A stretch of DNA of 64,000 nt from Candidatus Pseudomonas phytovorans (GCA_029202525.1 CP119325.1:4996001-5060000); one strand, 5' to 3'. Counted from the stretch's first letter, positions 8,742 through 18,084 are shown. Notes: a model not told the origin generated them from the sequence alone. A program made the numbers and translations.

Positions 8742-11399
8742 TTACGCCAGGCTCTTGCTCACCACTTCATACACATCACTGGACAGCTCGCCAGACGCCA
8801 GAATCCGCTCCAGCTCGCCCTTCATCAGCGCCTGACGCGCATCGTCATACTTGCGCCAGCGGGTCAGTGGTGCCAATTGACGCGAAGCAATCTGCGGGTT
8901 CAGTGCATTCAGCTTGATCACCAGGTCCGCCAGGAAGCGGTAGCCCGAGCCATCCGCCGCATGGAAGTTGACCAGGTTCTGCCCGGCAAAGGCACCAATC
9001 AGCGCACGTACCTTGTTAGGGTTCTTCAAGGTGAACGCTGGGTGCTGCATCAGCGCCTTGACCCGCGCCAGCCCGCCCGGCAGCGCGCTGGCGGCCTGCA
9101 CGCTGAACCACTGGTCCATGACCAGCGGGTTGTCCTTGAAGTGCTCGGCAAAGGCTTCCAGGGCCTTGGCACGCTCAGCTTCGAACGGCGAGTTGACCAG
9201 CACTGCCAGCGCCGTGAGGCGTTCGGTCATGTTATCGCACTGATCGAACTGCTCCAGGGTCGCTTCCAGCACCTGCGGCTTGCCGCTCTGCATCAGGTAC
9301 GACAGGGCGATGTTCTGCAGGCTACGGCGGGCGAAATGCTCGGCAGAAGCCACGTAGGCGGTGCTGCGCGACACTTCACGGTTGGCCTGGTAGCGCGCCC
9401 ACAGGGCGTCGAACAGCTGCGCCGCGATCTGCTGGCGAGCGAACTCGCGGGCAGCGTGGATGGCATCCACGTCGGCCACCTGGCTGATTTCGGTGAGATA
9501 GGCCTCGCCCGGCAGCGAAAGCATCTCGGCAACCATGGCGGCGTCCAGCGACGCGTTACCGAGCACGGTGCCCAGGGCAGTGATCAGTCGCTGATCGAGT
9601 TTCAGGGCTTCGCCGCGTTGATGCTGGCCGATCAGCTCTTGCAGTACCTGTACCGACAGTTGCTGCCCCGCTTCCCAGCGGTTGAAGCCGTCGCTGTCGT
9701 GCTGCATCAGGAACATCAGCTGGTCGCGGTCGTAAGGGAAGCTGAGCTTCACCGGCGCACTGAAGCCGCGCAGCAGCGACGGCAACAGCTTGGCCCGGAC
9801 ACCCTCGAAGATGAAAGTTTGCTCGGCCTCAGTCACCGACAGCACACGGCTGGTAGCGCCCGCAGCTGTTTCACCGGCCAGACGCAGCGGCAGGTCATTG
9901 CCTTCGGCGTCCAGCAGGCCCAGCTCGACCGGGATCACGAACGGCAGCTTCTCAGCCTTGTCCGGGGTTTGAGGGCAGCTCTGGCGGAAGGTCAGGCTGT
10001 AGGTCTGAGCACCAGCGTCGTAGGCCTCGCTGACTTCCAGGCGCGGGGTACCGGCCTGGCTGTACCAGCGCTTGAACTGGGTAAAATCGACGCCGTTGGC
10101 GTCTTCCATGGCCTTGATGAAGTCGTCGGTGGTCACCGCCTGGCCATCATGGCGTTCAAAGTACAGGTCGCTGCCTTTGCGGAAGCCTTCGTTACCCAGC
10201 AGCGTACGGACCATGCGCACCACTTCGGCGCCCTTCTCGTACACGGTCAGGGTGTAGAAGTTGGAGATTTCGATGAAGCTGTCCGGGCGCACCGGGTGGG
10301 CCATGGGGCCGGCGTCTTCGGCGAACTGGTGGGTGCGCAGGTAGGCCACGTCTTCGATGCGCTTGACCGTGCGCGAGTTCATGTCGGCGCTGAACTCGGC
10401 ATCGCGGAACACCGTGAAGCCTTCCTTGAGCGACAGCTGGAACCAGTCACGGCAGGTGACACGGTTGCCCGACCAGTTGTGGAAGTACTCGTGGGCGACC
10501 ACGCCTTCGACGCGCTGGTGCGCAGCATCGGTGGCGGTTTCGGCACGGGCCAGCACACAGCTGGAGTTGAAGATGTTCAGGCCCTTGTTTTCCATGGCGC
10601 CCATGTTGAAGTCGTTGACCGCCACGATCATGAAGATGTCCAGGTCGTACTCGCGACCATAGACTTCTTCGTCCCAGCGCATGGACTTCTTCAGGCTGAC
10701 CATGGCGTGGTCGCACTTGTCGAGGTTCTCGGGCTCGACATAGATGCGCAGCATCACATCGCGGCCAGACTGACGCGTGAAGTTGTCCTCGATGCACCAC
10801 AGGTCGCCGGCCACCAGCGCGAACAGGTAGGCCGGCTTTTTGAACGGGTCTTCCCAGGTTGCCCAGTGGCGGCCATCCTCGGCCGGCCCGCTGCCTGTAG
10901 GGTTGCCGTTCGACAGCAACACCGGGTAGCGATGCTGCTCGGCGATCACCGTGGTGGTGAAGGTGCTCATCACATCCGGGCGGTCGAGGTAGTAGGTGAT
11001 CTTGCGAAAGCCTTCGGCCTCGCACTGGGTGCAGAACATCTTGCCCGACTTGTACAGGCCTTCCAGCGCGGTGTTGCTCTCGGGGTGGATCTTCACGCTG
11101 GTGTCGAGGGTGAAGCGCTCGGCCTTGGGGTGCAGCGTCAGGCTGTCGGCTGCGAGCTGGTAATCGCTCGCCTGCAGTTCCTGGTCGTCCAGCGCGGCGC
11201 GCAGCAACTCCAGCTGCTGGCCGTCGAGCACCAGGGGCGGCAGGCCGGCACCACGGTCCGGGTTGCGGCGCATGACCAGTTGCGCGTGAACCAGGGTGTG
11301 GTCCTCGAACAGCTCGAAGGTCAGGTGCGTCTCGTCGATCAGGTACTCGGGCGCCTGGTAATCCTTGAGGTAGATCACTTGCGGTTGTTCGGTACGCAT
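8742..11399 (-). CDS. pepN: Aminopeptidase N
   Basis: An 885-residue M1-family zinc aminopeptidase that removes N-terminal residues from peptides in the cytoplasm. The exopeptidase motif GAMEN is at about residues 268-272 and the zinc site HEYFHNW at about 304-310, with the downstream Glu in SLKEGFTVFRDAEF. Length is close to E. coli PepN (870). The start ATG has an AAAGGAC ribosome site. It is followed by a terminator hairpin. DUF2797, YeaC and rhomboid genes lie upstream on the same strand. Confidence 0.97.
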   Translation of the reverse strand: MRTEQPQVIYLKDYQAPEYLIDETHLTFELFEDHTLVHAQLVMRRNPDRGAGLPPLVLDGQQLELLRAALDDQELQASDYQLAADSLTLHPKAERFTLDTSVKIHPESNTALEGLYKSGKMFCTQCEAEGFRKITYYLDRPDVMSTFTTTVIAEQHRYPVLLSNGNPTGSGPAEDGRHWATWEDPFKKPAYLFALVAGDLWCIEDNFTRQSGRDVMLRIYVEPENLDKCDHAMVSLKKSMRWDEEVYGREYDLDIFMIVAVNDFNMGAMENKGLNIFNSSCVLARAETATDAAHQRVEGVVAHEYFHNWSGNRVTCRDWFQLSLKEGFTVFRDAEFSADMNSRTVKRIEDVAYLRTHQFAEDAGPMAHPVRPDSFIEISNFYTLTVYEKGAEVVRMVRTLLGNEGFRKGSDLYFERHDGQAVTTDDFIKAMEDANGVDFTQFKRWYSQAGTPRLEVSEAYDAGAQTYSLTFRQSCPQTPDKAEKLPFVIPVELGLLDAEGNDLPLRLAGETAAGATSRVLSVTEAEQTFIFEGVRAKLLPSLLRGFSAPVKLSFPYDRDQLMFLMQHDSDGFNRWEAGQQLSVQVLQELIGQHQRGEALKLDQRLITALGTVLGNASLDAAMVAEMLSLPGEAYLTEISQVADVDAIHAAREFARQQIAAQLFDALWARYQANREVSRSTAYVASAEHFARRSLQNIALSYLMQSGKPQVLEATLEQFDQCDNMTERLTALAVLVNSPFEAERAKALEAFAEHFKDNPLVMDQWFSVQAASALPGGLARVKALMQHPAFTLKNPNKVRALIGAFAGQNLVNFHAADGSGYRFLADLVIKLNALNPQIASRQLAPLTRWRKYDDARQALMKGELERILASGELSSDVYEVVSKSLA

Positions 11400-11412
11400 G
11401 TGCAGGTCCTTT

Positions 11413-12243
11413 TTACTGGAGCACGGCCAACTGGTAGGCCGTGTACTTGCGAATGTTGATCACACCGGTGTCGAAGATCAGGTACTGGCCCTTGATACCC
11501 AGCAGCGTGCCTTCCACCACCGGGTTCTTGTCGAGGTTGAAACTGACGATCTTGGTTGGGTAGGCCTCGACCGGGTAGCGCATTTGCACCACTTCGGCGT
11601 CCGGCAGTGGCTGTATCGCCTGCAGGCCGAAGCGCCCCTGCAGCTCGCGCAGGCCGTCGGCGCAGGCGTCGAAGATCTGGTCACGAATGGCCGGCAGGTC
11701 GAGCACTTCGGCGTCGCCTTTGAGCAGCGCACGCCAGTTGGTGCGGTCTGACACCTGGCTGCGCAGCACGTCTTCGACCAGGCCAGACTGCTGGCGGGTA
11801 GCCACGCGCATGATCGGCTGGGCCTGGCTGGCGCCCTGGTCGAGCCAGCGGGTGGGCAGCTGGGTAGCGCGGGTGATGCCGACCTTGATCCCTGACGAGT
11901 TGGCCAGATAGACCACGTGGTCAGTCATGCAGAACTGTTCGCCCCACGACGGTTCACGGCAGGTGCCGGCGTCGTAGTGGCATTTTTCCGGGGCCATGAT
12001 GCACACGTCGCACTGGGCCAGCTTGGTCATGCACGGGTAGCAGTACCCTTGGCTGAAGCTGGTCTTGGTGCGTTTGCCGCAGTGATTGCAGTGAATGGCG
12101 CCGAGGTACTCAAGGCGCAGGCGCTGGCCGATCAACGGGTTGACCGGCACCTGCGTGTCATCCAGGCGGAAGCTGTATTGCACCACGGGCGCCTGCAGGC
12201 TTACCGACATCTTGCTCAACGAGCCACGAGCGAGTTCGATCAA
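11413..12243 (-). CDS. DUF2797 family protein with GIY-YIG-like segment
   Basis: About 276 residues from a TTG codon that overlaps the YeaC stop (TTGA). The family-like N-terminus LIELARGSLSKMSVSLQ supports this start; an ATG at 12210 is the alternative. It has a Cys-rich N-terminal part with several CxxC pairs (HCNHCGK, CYPCM, CDVC) suggesting metal binding. This is followed by VVYLANSSGIKVGITR...RW, which looks like a GIY-YIG-type core. The chain between 12243 and 12420 in this frame is antisense-like and not counted. Role unknown; nucleic-acid binding is inference. Confidence 0.82.
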   Translation of the reverse strand: MIELARGSLSKMSVSLQAPVVQYSFRLDDTQVPVNPLIGQRLRLEYLGAIHCNHCGKRTKTSFSQGYCYPCMTKLAQCDVCIMAPEKCHYDAGTCREPSWGEQFCMTDHVVYLANSSGIKVGITRATQLPTRWLDQGASQAQPIMRVATRQQSGLVEDVLRSQVSDRTNWRALLKGDAEVLDLPAIRDQIFDACADGLRELQGRFGLQAIQPLPDAEVVQMRYPVEAYPTKIVSFNLDKNPVVEGTLLGIKGQYLIFDTGVINIRKYTAYQLAVLQ

Positions 12244-12500
12244 TGTACCGAGTCCGACTTGAACAGAATGTTGGCAATTGGCGCGGACTTCGACGCGCAT
12301 TCCTGCACACCCATGTAGCCGGTGCGCTGGTCTTCGGGCAGGTTTTGCATCTCCCAGGCGATCACGGCCTGCAGCGACAGCTCTTTCTGCTCGACGGTGA
12401 GCTTGCGGCCATCCGACCATTTGCCGATTTCCACGGCCAGTTTCAGGCTCTCGTAGATTTCCGGGGTAATGTTTTCAATCATTTGCGCGAAAGTGGACAT
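12240..12500 (-). CDS. yeaC: YeaC-like DUF1315 protein
   Basis: An 86-residue cytoplasmic protein beginning MSTFAQMIENITPEIYESLK, with the DUF1315/YeaC pattern (ENITPEIYESLKLAVEIGKW, GxxLTxEQKExxLQAVIAWE). The ATG at 12500 has a strong AGGAG site; the extension to 12548 overlaps the rhomboid gene and is unlikely. Its stop overlaps the TTG start of the DUF2797 gene. Function is not established in the family. Confidence 0.85.
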   Translation of the reverse strand: MSTFAQMIENITPEIYESLKLAVEIGKWSDGRKLTVEQKELSLQAVIAWEMQNLPEDQRTGYMGVQECASKSAPIANILFKSDSVH

Positions 12501-12513
12501 AGTGTCTCCTGAT

Positions 12514-13401
12514 TCAAGCCGACAGTTTACGCCGGGCCAGCGCCCCACCCAAGAGCCCGGTCAGGCATCCGATGAGCAACCCGCCAACATGGGCGGCGTT
12601 GGCGATCTGGCCGAGGCCCAGGGTGCCGACCACACCGGTCAGGCACACCACCAGCCAGATAAGCATCATGACCAGCACGCCCTTGGGCAGGTTGAAGTAA
12701 CGGTTGGGCGCCAGCCACTGGAATAGCCAGATGTGGCCGAGCAAGCCGTACAGCACGCCGGACAGGCCGCCGAACAGGCTCGGCCCGCTGGTGTAGTGCT
12801 GGGCCAGGTTGGACACCACGCTGAACAGCAGGGTCAGGCCCAGCAGCATCCAAGGGCCCTGGCGCAGTTCGATGCGTTTGCCCAGTTCCCAGTACCAGAG
12901 GCTGTTCATGGCCAGGTGCAGTACACCGAAGTGCAGCAGCATCGGCGAGACCAGGCGCCACCACTGGCCTGCGTCCAGGGTTTGCGCCAGCGAGTTGAAG
13001 TACAGGTAGTCGCCCTGAACGCGGAAGTCGAGGAAGGTGAACCAGCTGATGGTGGTGAAGTTGTCGCCCAGGCTGGTCAGGCCGGCGACGATGAAGCACG
13101 CCAGCAGGGTCAGGGTGGTGATTTTGCAGGCTTTGGCCTGTTCTGTCAGGGAGGGCTGTGTTGGGGCATTCGCGGGCATGCCCGCTCCCACAGGGGCATC
13201 AGTTGCCTGGATGTCGGCGTTACCTTCGGGAAAGCGTTGGTAGAGCTCGCGGACATCTTCGACGAGGGTGTCGGGCGCCCAGAGCACCTGGGCGTCGCCG
13301 TCCTCGCTGACCCGGTGCGGCACCTGCAGGCGCTGCAGCAGGTGGACGAAGCCGCTGAGGTCGACCGACAGCGGGAGGCGCATCACTTCGATAATGTTCA
13401 T
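12514..13401 (-). CDS. Rhomboid intramembrane serine protease (GlpG-like)
   Basis: A 295-residue protein with a soluble N-terminal domain (about 1-85) and six predicted membrane segments. The catalytic serine is in GLSGVLYG and the catalytic histidine in ANAAHVGG, the standard rhomboid dyad. The linker residues DAPVGAGMPANAP (about 68-80) are encoded by a REP sequence lying inside the gene. The start ATG overlaps the stop of the phosphatase gene (ATGA). Rhomboids cleave transmembrane helices; the substrate is unknown. Confidence 0.92.
   Translation of the reverse strand: MNIIEVMRLPLSVDLSGFVHLLQRLQVPHRVSEDGDAQVLWAPDTLVEDVRELYQRFPEGNADIQATDAPVGAGMPANAPTQPSLTEQAKACKITTLTLLACFIVAGLTSLGDNFTTISWFTFLDFRVQGDYLYFNSLAQTLDAGQWWRLVSPMLLHFGVLHLAMNSLWYWELGKRIELRQGPWMLLGLTLLFSVVSNLAQHYTSGPSLFGGLSGVLYGLLGHIWLFQWLAPNRYFNLPKGVLVMMLIWLVVCLTGVVGTLGLGQIANAAHVGGLLIGCLTGLLGGALARRKLSA
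13168..13195. repeat. REP unit inside the rhomboid gene
   Basis: The stretch contains CGCGGGCATGCCCGCTCCCA, the same core as the intergenic REP elements of this window. It lies in frame within the rhomboid gene and encodes part of its cytoplasmic-to-membrane linker. It is a single, unpaired unit. Confidence 0.85.
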
Positions 13402-14369
13402 TGGTTGGCCTGTGGGCGGTCGACGTCGACCCAGACGAACTTGTGCGGGTCGATGCGGGTTTCATCATCCAGCCGGTAAGCGACCATTTTGCCGTAGAGC
13501 ACGGCGCTGTAGTCCAGGCAGGCCAGGTTGGGGCGGATAGGCGCGGGGTGGCCGCTGCGCCAGTAATGGCCAACGAACAGTAATGGCTCGTCCTCGGCGT
13601 AACGCAGCAAGGCATTTTTCTGGCTATGGCTGAGCGGCGCGCTGGCCACCTCTTCGGGCAGGGCATCGGGTTGGAACACGATGTCGCCGTAGGTTTGCGG
13701 GTCTTCTTCCCAGAACTTGGTGCGGAAGAAGGCGCGGGTCAGGCCGTCACCGCCGGTGAGGGTCAGGCCGTCCGGCAGGCGCATGTCGGTACCACGCAAC
13801 AGGCGGTTGCACACTGTGTCGGCAAAACTGCCGCTTACCGCCGAGGCCTGGATGAAGTGTTCATCAATGCGTGCATCGGGGTATTGCTGGCGCAGCGGCT
13901 CGATCAACCGTGGGTCCCAGCAGGCGTGCACCAGGCGGAAACGCCCGGCGTCGATCAACAGCGGCAGCTGGTAGAACCAGTTGACGAAGTCGTGCCAGTC
14001 GCCAGGGTGGTGGGCGAACTGAGTCAGGGTTTCGTCGATCAGCCGGGCATGGCGTGGCGTGTGCTCGCGCACATAGGCCTTACCGCTGCCGGGCAGCGCC
14101 GGGGTCACCCAGCCGAGGGCGTTGTATTCGTGGTTGCCCATGATGCAGAACGCCTGGCCGGCCTCGACCATGTCATGGACGATGTGCAGCGCCTCGCGAA
14201 TGCGTGGCCCGCGGTCAACGATATCGCCCAGGAACAGTGCCATGCGCCGCGGGTGGCGCCACACGCCGGCCACACGCTTGTAACCGAGGGCGTCGAGCAG
14301 GCGTTCAAGGGTCAGTGCACAGCCGTGCACGTCACCGATGATGTCAAAACTTCGCGCCGGATCGAGCAT
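13398..14369 (-). CDS. PPP-type metallophosphoesterase
   Basis: A 323-residue calcineurin-like phosphatase. The motif set is complete: GDVHG (12-16), GDIVDRG, GNHE, a metal-binding His in LVHACW, and GHYWRSG near the C-terminus. It resembles bacterial PPP-family Ser/Thr phosphatases or ApaH-like enzymes, but is longer than ApaH and has a tryptophan-rich middle part. Its ATG shares bases with the nadK stop (TGATG), and its stop overlaps the rhomboid start, so nadK, phosphatase and rhomboid are a coupled set. The substrate is unknown. Confidence 0.88.
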   Translation of the reverse strand: MLDPARSFDIIGDVHGCALTLERLLDALGYKRVAGVWRHPRRMALFLGDIVDRGPRIREALHIVHDMVEAGQAFCIMGNHEYNALGWVTPALPGSGKAYVREHTPRHARLIDETLTQFAHHPGDWHDFVNWFYQLPLLIDAGRFRLVHACWDPRLIEPLRQQYPDARIDEHFIQASAVSGSFADTVCNRLLRGTDMRLPDGLTLTGGDGLTRAFFRTKFWEEDPQTYGDIVFQPDALPEEVASAPLSHSQKNALLRYAEDEPLLFVGHYWRSGHPAPIRPNLACLDYSAVLYGKMVAYRLDDETRIDPHKFVWVDVDRPQANQ

Positions 14370-15259
14370 CAGTCGTCACTGCTCCCCAATCGGCTGCCCC
14401 AACCCAGTTTGGTACGGCAGACCTCGTAGTAATTGTGGTCCAGCGGGTGGATCAGGCGCAGCTTCTGCGGCTTCTTGCTCACCGTGATGGTGTCGCCAGG
14501 GGCGCAGGTGAAGTGGTTCTGGCCGTCACAGGACACCTGCGGGTAGATCTGCAGGTCCTTGGACACCACGATCTTCAGCTCGCTGTTGCCGTCGACCACG
14601 ATCGGCCGGCCCGACAAGGTGTGCGGGTACATCGGCACGATAACGATGGCGTCGAGTTTGGGGTGCATGATCGGGCCGCCGGCCGACAGCGCGTAGGCGG
14701 TGGAACCGGTGGGGGTGGCGACGATCAGGCCGTCGGCCTTCTGGCTGCAGACGAACTGGCCGTCGATGTAGATCTCGAACTCGATCATGCGCGTGGACTT
14801 GCCCGGGTGCAGCACCACGTCGTTCAGCGCATCACCCTGGCCGATGGCTTCGTGGTGGCGACGCACCTCGGCCTGCAACAGGAAGCGGTTTTCCACCAGG
14901 TAGTGGCCGTCGAGCACTTCGGCAACCTTCTCTTCCAGTTCGTCGGGGCGAATGTCGGTGAGAAAGCCCAGGTTGCCACGGTTGATGCCCAGCACGGGGA
15001 TATTGTGCCGGGCCAGGGCGCGGGCGGCGCCCAGCAGGCTGCCGTCGCCGCCGACCACGATGACCAGGTCGCAGACCTCGCCCAACAGCTTGCGGGTGGA
15101 GGTTTGCAGGCCGTGCCCGGGCAGCACTTCGGCAATGGTGTCCTCGAGAATCACATGCAAGTGCCGTTCGAGGAGGAATTTTTTCAGTCGGCGAATGGTG
15201 TCGAGCACCTGCGAGCTGCCAAGGCGACCGATGATACCGATATTGCGAAATTGCTCCAT
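14369..15259 (-). CDS. nadK: NAD kinase
   Basis: A 296-residue ATP-NAD kinase making NADP. GGDGS is at about residues 70-74, followed by a GNLGFL region, the NDVVLH segment and GSTAYALSAGGP. The ATG at 15259 has an AGGAG site and gives the usual family length; the upstream extension is rejected. It heads the coupled set with the phosphatase and rhomboid genes. A DUF1853 gene is divergent. Confidence 0.97.
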   Translation of the reverse strand: MEQFRNIGIIGRLGSSQVLDTIRRLKKFLLERHLHVILEDTIAEVLPGHGLQTSTRKLLGEVCDLVIVVGGDGSLLGAARALARHNIPVLGINRGNLGFLTDIRPDELEEKVAEVLDGHYLVENRFLLQAEVRRHHEAIGQGDALNDVVLHPGKSTRMIEFEIYIDGQFVCSQKADGLIVATPTGSTAYALSAGGPIMHPKLDAIVIVPMYPHTLSGRPIVVDGNSELKIVVSKDLQIYPQVSCDGQNHFTCAPGDTITVSKKPQKLRLIHPLDHNYYEVCRTKLGWGSRLGSSDD

Positions 15260-15347
15260 GGGGCTCCTGCGGGGCTCTGCGACGGGTGACGATGGACCGA
15301 TTATGGGCGAAACCACCGGGCAGCGGCAAACCGGCTATGCTCGCTGG

Positions 15348-16280
15348 ATGATGCCATTCGCCCTGCTCAACGACCTGCCTCGGCAGCTACGCCGCCCCGC
15401 CGTGCGCGACCTGGCCTGGGCCTTGCTGTCGCCGCCCCTGCTCAGCGCCCCGCCCTGCCCCCAGCGCCACCCGCTGACAGGCAGCCTCTGGGCGCAGCAG
15501 CCACAGCACCTGGAGCAGTGGTTGAGGGCGCTGGATGGCAACGACCAGCCGTTGCGCGACTGGCTGGCGAAACTGGGCAGCCGACGCCTGGGGCACTACT
15601 ACGAATGCCTGTGGCAATTTGCCCTGAGCCAGGCGCCCGGCATCGAACTGTTGGCTGCCAACCTGGCAATTCGTGACGCTGGGCGCACCCTGGGCGAACT
15701 GGACGTAGTGCTGCGCGACCGCGACGGTGTGCACCACCTGGAACTGGCGATCAAGTTGTACCTGGGGCCGCAGGACGCCGCGCACGACCCGCATGCCTGG
15801 CTGGGCCCAGGGTGCCATGACCGGCTGGGGAGCAAACTTGCGCATCTGAAGGGGCACCAGTTGCCAATGTCCAACGGGGCACACAGCCGCGAGGTGCTGG
15901 CCCGGCTGGGCATTGAACAGGTGCAGGCACACGTGTGGCTGGGGGGCTACCTGTTCTATCCGTGGCCTGGACATGCCGAGCCGCCAGCCGGCGCCAACCC
16001 GCAGCACTTGCGTGGGCGCTGGATGCGGCGGCGGGACTGGGTGATGGCTGAAGGCGAGCGCTGGCAGCCGTTGCAGCGGCATGCCTGGCTGGCGCCGGCG
16101 CGGGTTGAAGCGGATGAGTGCTGGACCGCAGAACAGTTTGCGGCGTGGCTGCATGTGCTGGAGCGGCAGGCGCCGGCGCAGTTGCTGGTGCGTCTGGAGC
16201 CTGATGCTGATGGCGCCTGGCAGGAAGTGGAGCGGGTGTTTCTGGTGGCTGATGACTGGCCGTATCTGCCCGATAATTGA
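15348..16280 (+). CDS. DUF1853 family protein
   Basis: About 310 residues starting MMPFALLNDLPRQLRRPAVR. It has no signal peptide. The motifs TLGELDVVLRD and HLELAIKLYLG resemble a PD-(D/E)xK nuclease-like core (E-x-D ... E-x-K), as DUF1853 proteins do. An upstream in-frame ATG at 15303 is possible. It is divergent from nadK, with about 90 nt between them. Biological role not known; the nuclease-fold remark is inference from the motif only. Confidence 0.85.
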   Translation: MMPFALLNDLPRQLRRPAVRDLAWALLSPPLLSAPPCPQRHPLTGSLWAQQPQHLEQWLRALDGNDQPLRDWLAKLGSRRLGHYYECLWQFALSQAPGIELLAANLAIRDAGRTLGELDVVLRDRDGVHHLELAIKLYLGPQDAAHDPHAWLGPGCHDRLGSKLAHLKGHQLPMSNGAHSREVLARLGIEQVQAHVWLGGYLFYPWPGHAEPPAGANPQHLRGRWMRRRDWVMAEGERWQPLQRHAWLAPARVEADECWTAEQFAAWLHVLERQAPAQLLVRLEPDADGAWQEVERVFLVADDWPYLPDN

Positions 16281-16293
16281 TGTCGCCTGTTGT

Positions 16294-16387
16294 GGCCTCT
16301 TCGCGGGCACGCCCGCTCCCACAGGTACTGCACAAGTTTCGGAGACTGTGCAGTACCTGTGGGAGCGGGCGTGCCCGCGAAGAGGCC
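16294..16387. repeat. REP pair, perfect 40-bp inverted repeat
   Basis: Positions 16294-16333 and 16348-16387 are perfect reverse complements around a 14-nt loop. The core is TCGCGGGCACGCCCGCTCCC. It lies 3' of the DUF1853 gene and may act as a transcript-end hairpin. Confidence 0.9.
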
Positions 16388-16503
16388 GGTGCTGGCAACA
16401 CAATTTTCACAGACCCAGCGCAAAGATTTGTACCCGGTAACCACTAAAGTGGTACCTGAGCGCCAGCAAGAGCGCCATTCTGACCTGATGACGAGGACCG
16501 ATC

Positions 16504-17049
16504 ATGGTTTCATCCACCCCCGCGCCCCACTACGCGCGCCTGTCCATCGCCCTGCATTGGCTGATGCTGGTGCTGCTGGCCGCTGTCTATGCGCTTATCG
16601 AACTGCGCGGCCTGTTCCCCAAGGACAGTGCCGAACGCAACCTGATGAAAGACCTGCACTTCATGCTCGGGCTCAGCGTATTCGTGCTGGTCTGGCTGCG
16701 CCTGGCTGTGCGCCTGAGCCGCCCGACCCCGCCCATCGTGCCCAAACCGCCTGCCTGGCAGACCGGCCTTGCGCACCTGATGCACCTGGCGCTGTATCTG
16801 TTAATGATCGGCATGCCGCTGGCCGGCTGGCTGATCCTCAGCGCCGCCGACAAACCTGTACCGTTCTTCGGCCTGGAGCTGCCACACCTGATCGGCCCGG
16901 ACCCGGACCAGGCCAAATTCATCAAAGGCTGGCATGAACGCGTGGGCAGTTGGGGTTACTGGTTGATCGGCCTGCACGCGCTGGCCGGGCTGTATCACCA
17001 CTACGTGCAGCGCGACAACACGCTGCTGCGCATGCTGCCCTACAAGTAA
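16504..17049 (+). CDS. Cytochrome b561 family protein
   Basis: A 181-residue inner-membrane diheme cytochrome b with four hydrophobic helices (about 15-35, 50-70, 92-110, 147-167). Candidate heme histidines occur in ALHWLML, LHFMLG, LMHLALY and GLHALAGLYHHY. A GAGGA ribosome site precedes the ATG. Members pass electrons between quinol and acceptors such as superoxide; the specific role is unknown. It converges on the next gene with a 10-nt 3' overlap. Confidence 0.92.
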   Translation: MVSSTPAPHYARLSIALHWLMLVLLAAVYALIELRGLFPKDSAERNLMKDLHFMLGLSVFVLVWLRLAVRLSRPTPPIVPKPPAWQTGLAHLMHLALYLLMIGMPLAGWLILSAADKPVPFFGLELPHLIGPDPDQAKFIKGWHERVGSWGYWLIGLHALAGLYHHYVQRDNTLLRMLPYK

Positions 17050-17933
17050 CCGCGCCGGCCCTGCAAGCCGCCGGTGTGCACGAAGATCAGCCGGGTGCCG
17101 GGCGCAAACAGCCCGGCCTCGACCTGATCACGCAGGGCCAGCAGGGCCTTGCCGGTGTAGAGGGCTTCGAGCGGTATACCGCTGTGCTGCTCGCACTCGG
17201 CGATGAAGGCCAGCAGATCATCGTCGAATTTGCCAAAACCACCACGGCAAGCGTCGTGTAGCTGGTAGCCGTGCGCCCCGACCAACGCTGCCACTGTCTC
17301 CGGCACACCATGATCCGTGGGCACCGCCAGTGCGCCATGTACGCCATGTGCGCCCGCCTCGGCCAGCACCAAGCCGGCCAAGGTAGTACCGGTTCCAGCA
17401 GCCAGCCACCAGGCGTCGTAGCCCGACCAGCCCAGCGCGGCAATTTGCGCGCGGGCCTGCTGCATGATCAGGGCACAGCCCTGCGCACCGGCCGGCCCGC
17501 CGCCGCCCTCGGGGATGCAATGCCAGCCGGGGTAGCGTGCCTGCCAGGGCTCCCAGAATCCTGGTTCGTTGCGCGTACGGTAGCCGCCGTAGCCCAGCCA
17601 GTGCAGCTCCATGCCCAGCGCCTGCAAGTCACGCACAGTGGGTGTGTCCTGAGCGTGACCCCGCAGCAAGCCTGCAGTGGCGAAGCCGAAGCGCTTGCCG
17701 GCGGCTGCCAGGGCGTGCAGGTGGTTGGAATGGTTGCCGCCGAGGCTGATCAGGCCCGGGGCATTAGTGGCGCTGGCTTGCTGCAGGTGGTGGCGCAGCT
17801 TGAACCACTTGTTGCCGCTGATCAGCGGGTCGATCAGGTCCAGGCGCAGGATGGCGGCCTGCACTTCGGCTTGTTGCAGCCAGGGCAGGTTCAGGGGTTG
17901 CAGGGGGGCTTGGGGGAGATCGAATGCATGCAT
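17040..17933 (-). CDS. D-cysteine desulfhydrase / ACC deaminase-like PLP enzyme
   Basis: A 297-residue fold-type II PLP enzyme. SGNKWFKL carries the PLP lysine (about residue 42), SLGGNHSNHLHALAAAG is the cofactor-contact loop, and AAGTGTTLAGL is the phosphate-binding glycine loop. It belongs to the pyridoxal-dependent deaminase family with ACC deaminase and D-cysteine desulfhydrase; which reaction it performs cannot be told by eye. The ATG at 17933 begins MHAFDLPQAPLQPL; the longer frame enters a REP element. Confidence 0.88.
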   Translation of the reverse strand: MHAFDLPQAPLQPLNLPWLQQAEVQAAILRLDLIDPLISGNKWFKLRHHLQQASATNAPGLISLGGNHSNHLHALAAAGKRFGFATAGLLRGHAQDTPTVRDLQALGMELHWLGYGGYRTRNEPGFWEPWQARYPGWHCIPEGGGGPAGAQGCALIMQQARAQIAALGWSGYDAWWLAAGTGTTLAGLVLAEAGAHGVHGALAVPTDHGVPETVAALVGAHGYQLHDACRGGFGKFDDDLLAFIAECEQHSGIPLEALYTGKALLALRDQVEAGLFAPGTRLIFVHTGGLQGRRGYL

Positions 17934-17959
17934 GGATCGAAGTTTACAGGGAAATCTCG

Positions 17960-18077
17960 GGGGCGCTTTGCGCCCCATCGCCGGCAAGCCAGCTCCCACA
18001 GGTATTTGCACAGCGCCTCAGGCCTGCGGGGACCCTGTGGGAGCTGGCTTGCCGGCGATGGGCTGCAAAGCAGCCCC
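17960..18077. repeat. REP pair
   Basis: Opposed REP cores (GCCGGCAAGCCAGCTCCCAC and its complement) lie around a unique centre, between the desulfhydrase-like gene and fadH. Confidence 0.85.
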
Positions 18078-18084
18078 GACAATC

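Noticed and set aside
8682..11459. 925-codon plus-strand ORF
   Set aside because: Exact antisense of pepN, whose catalytic motifs and start are clear.
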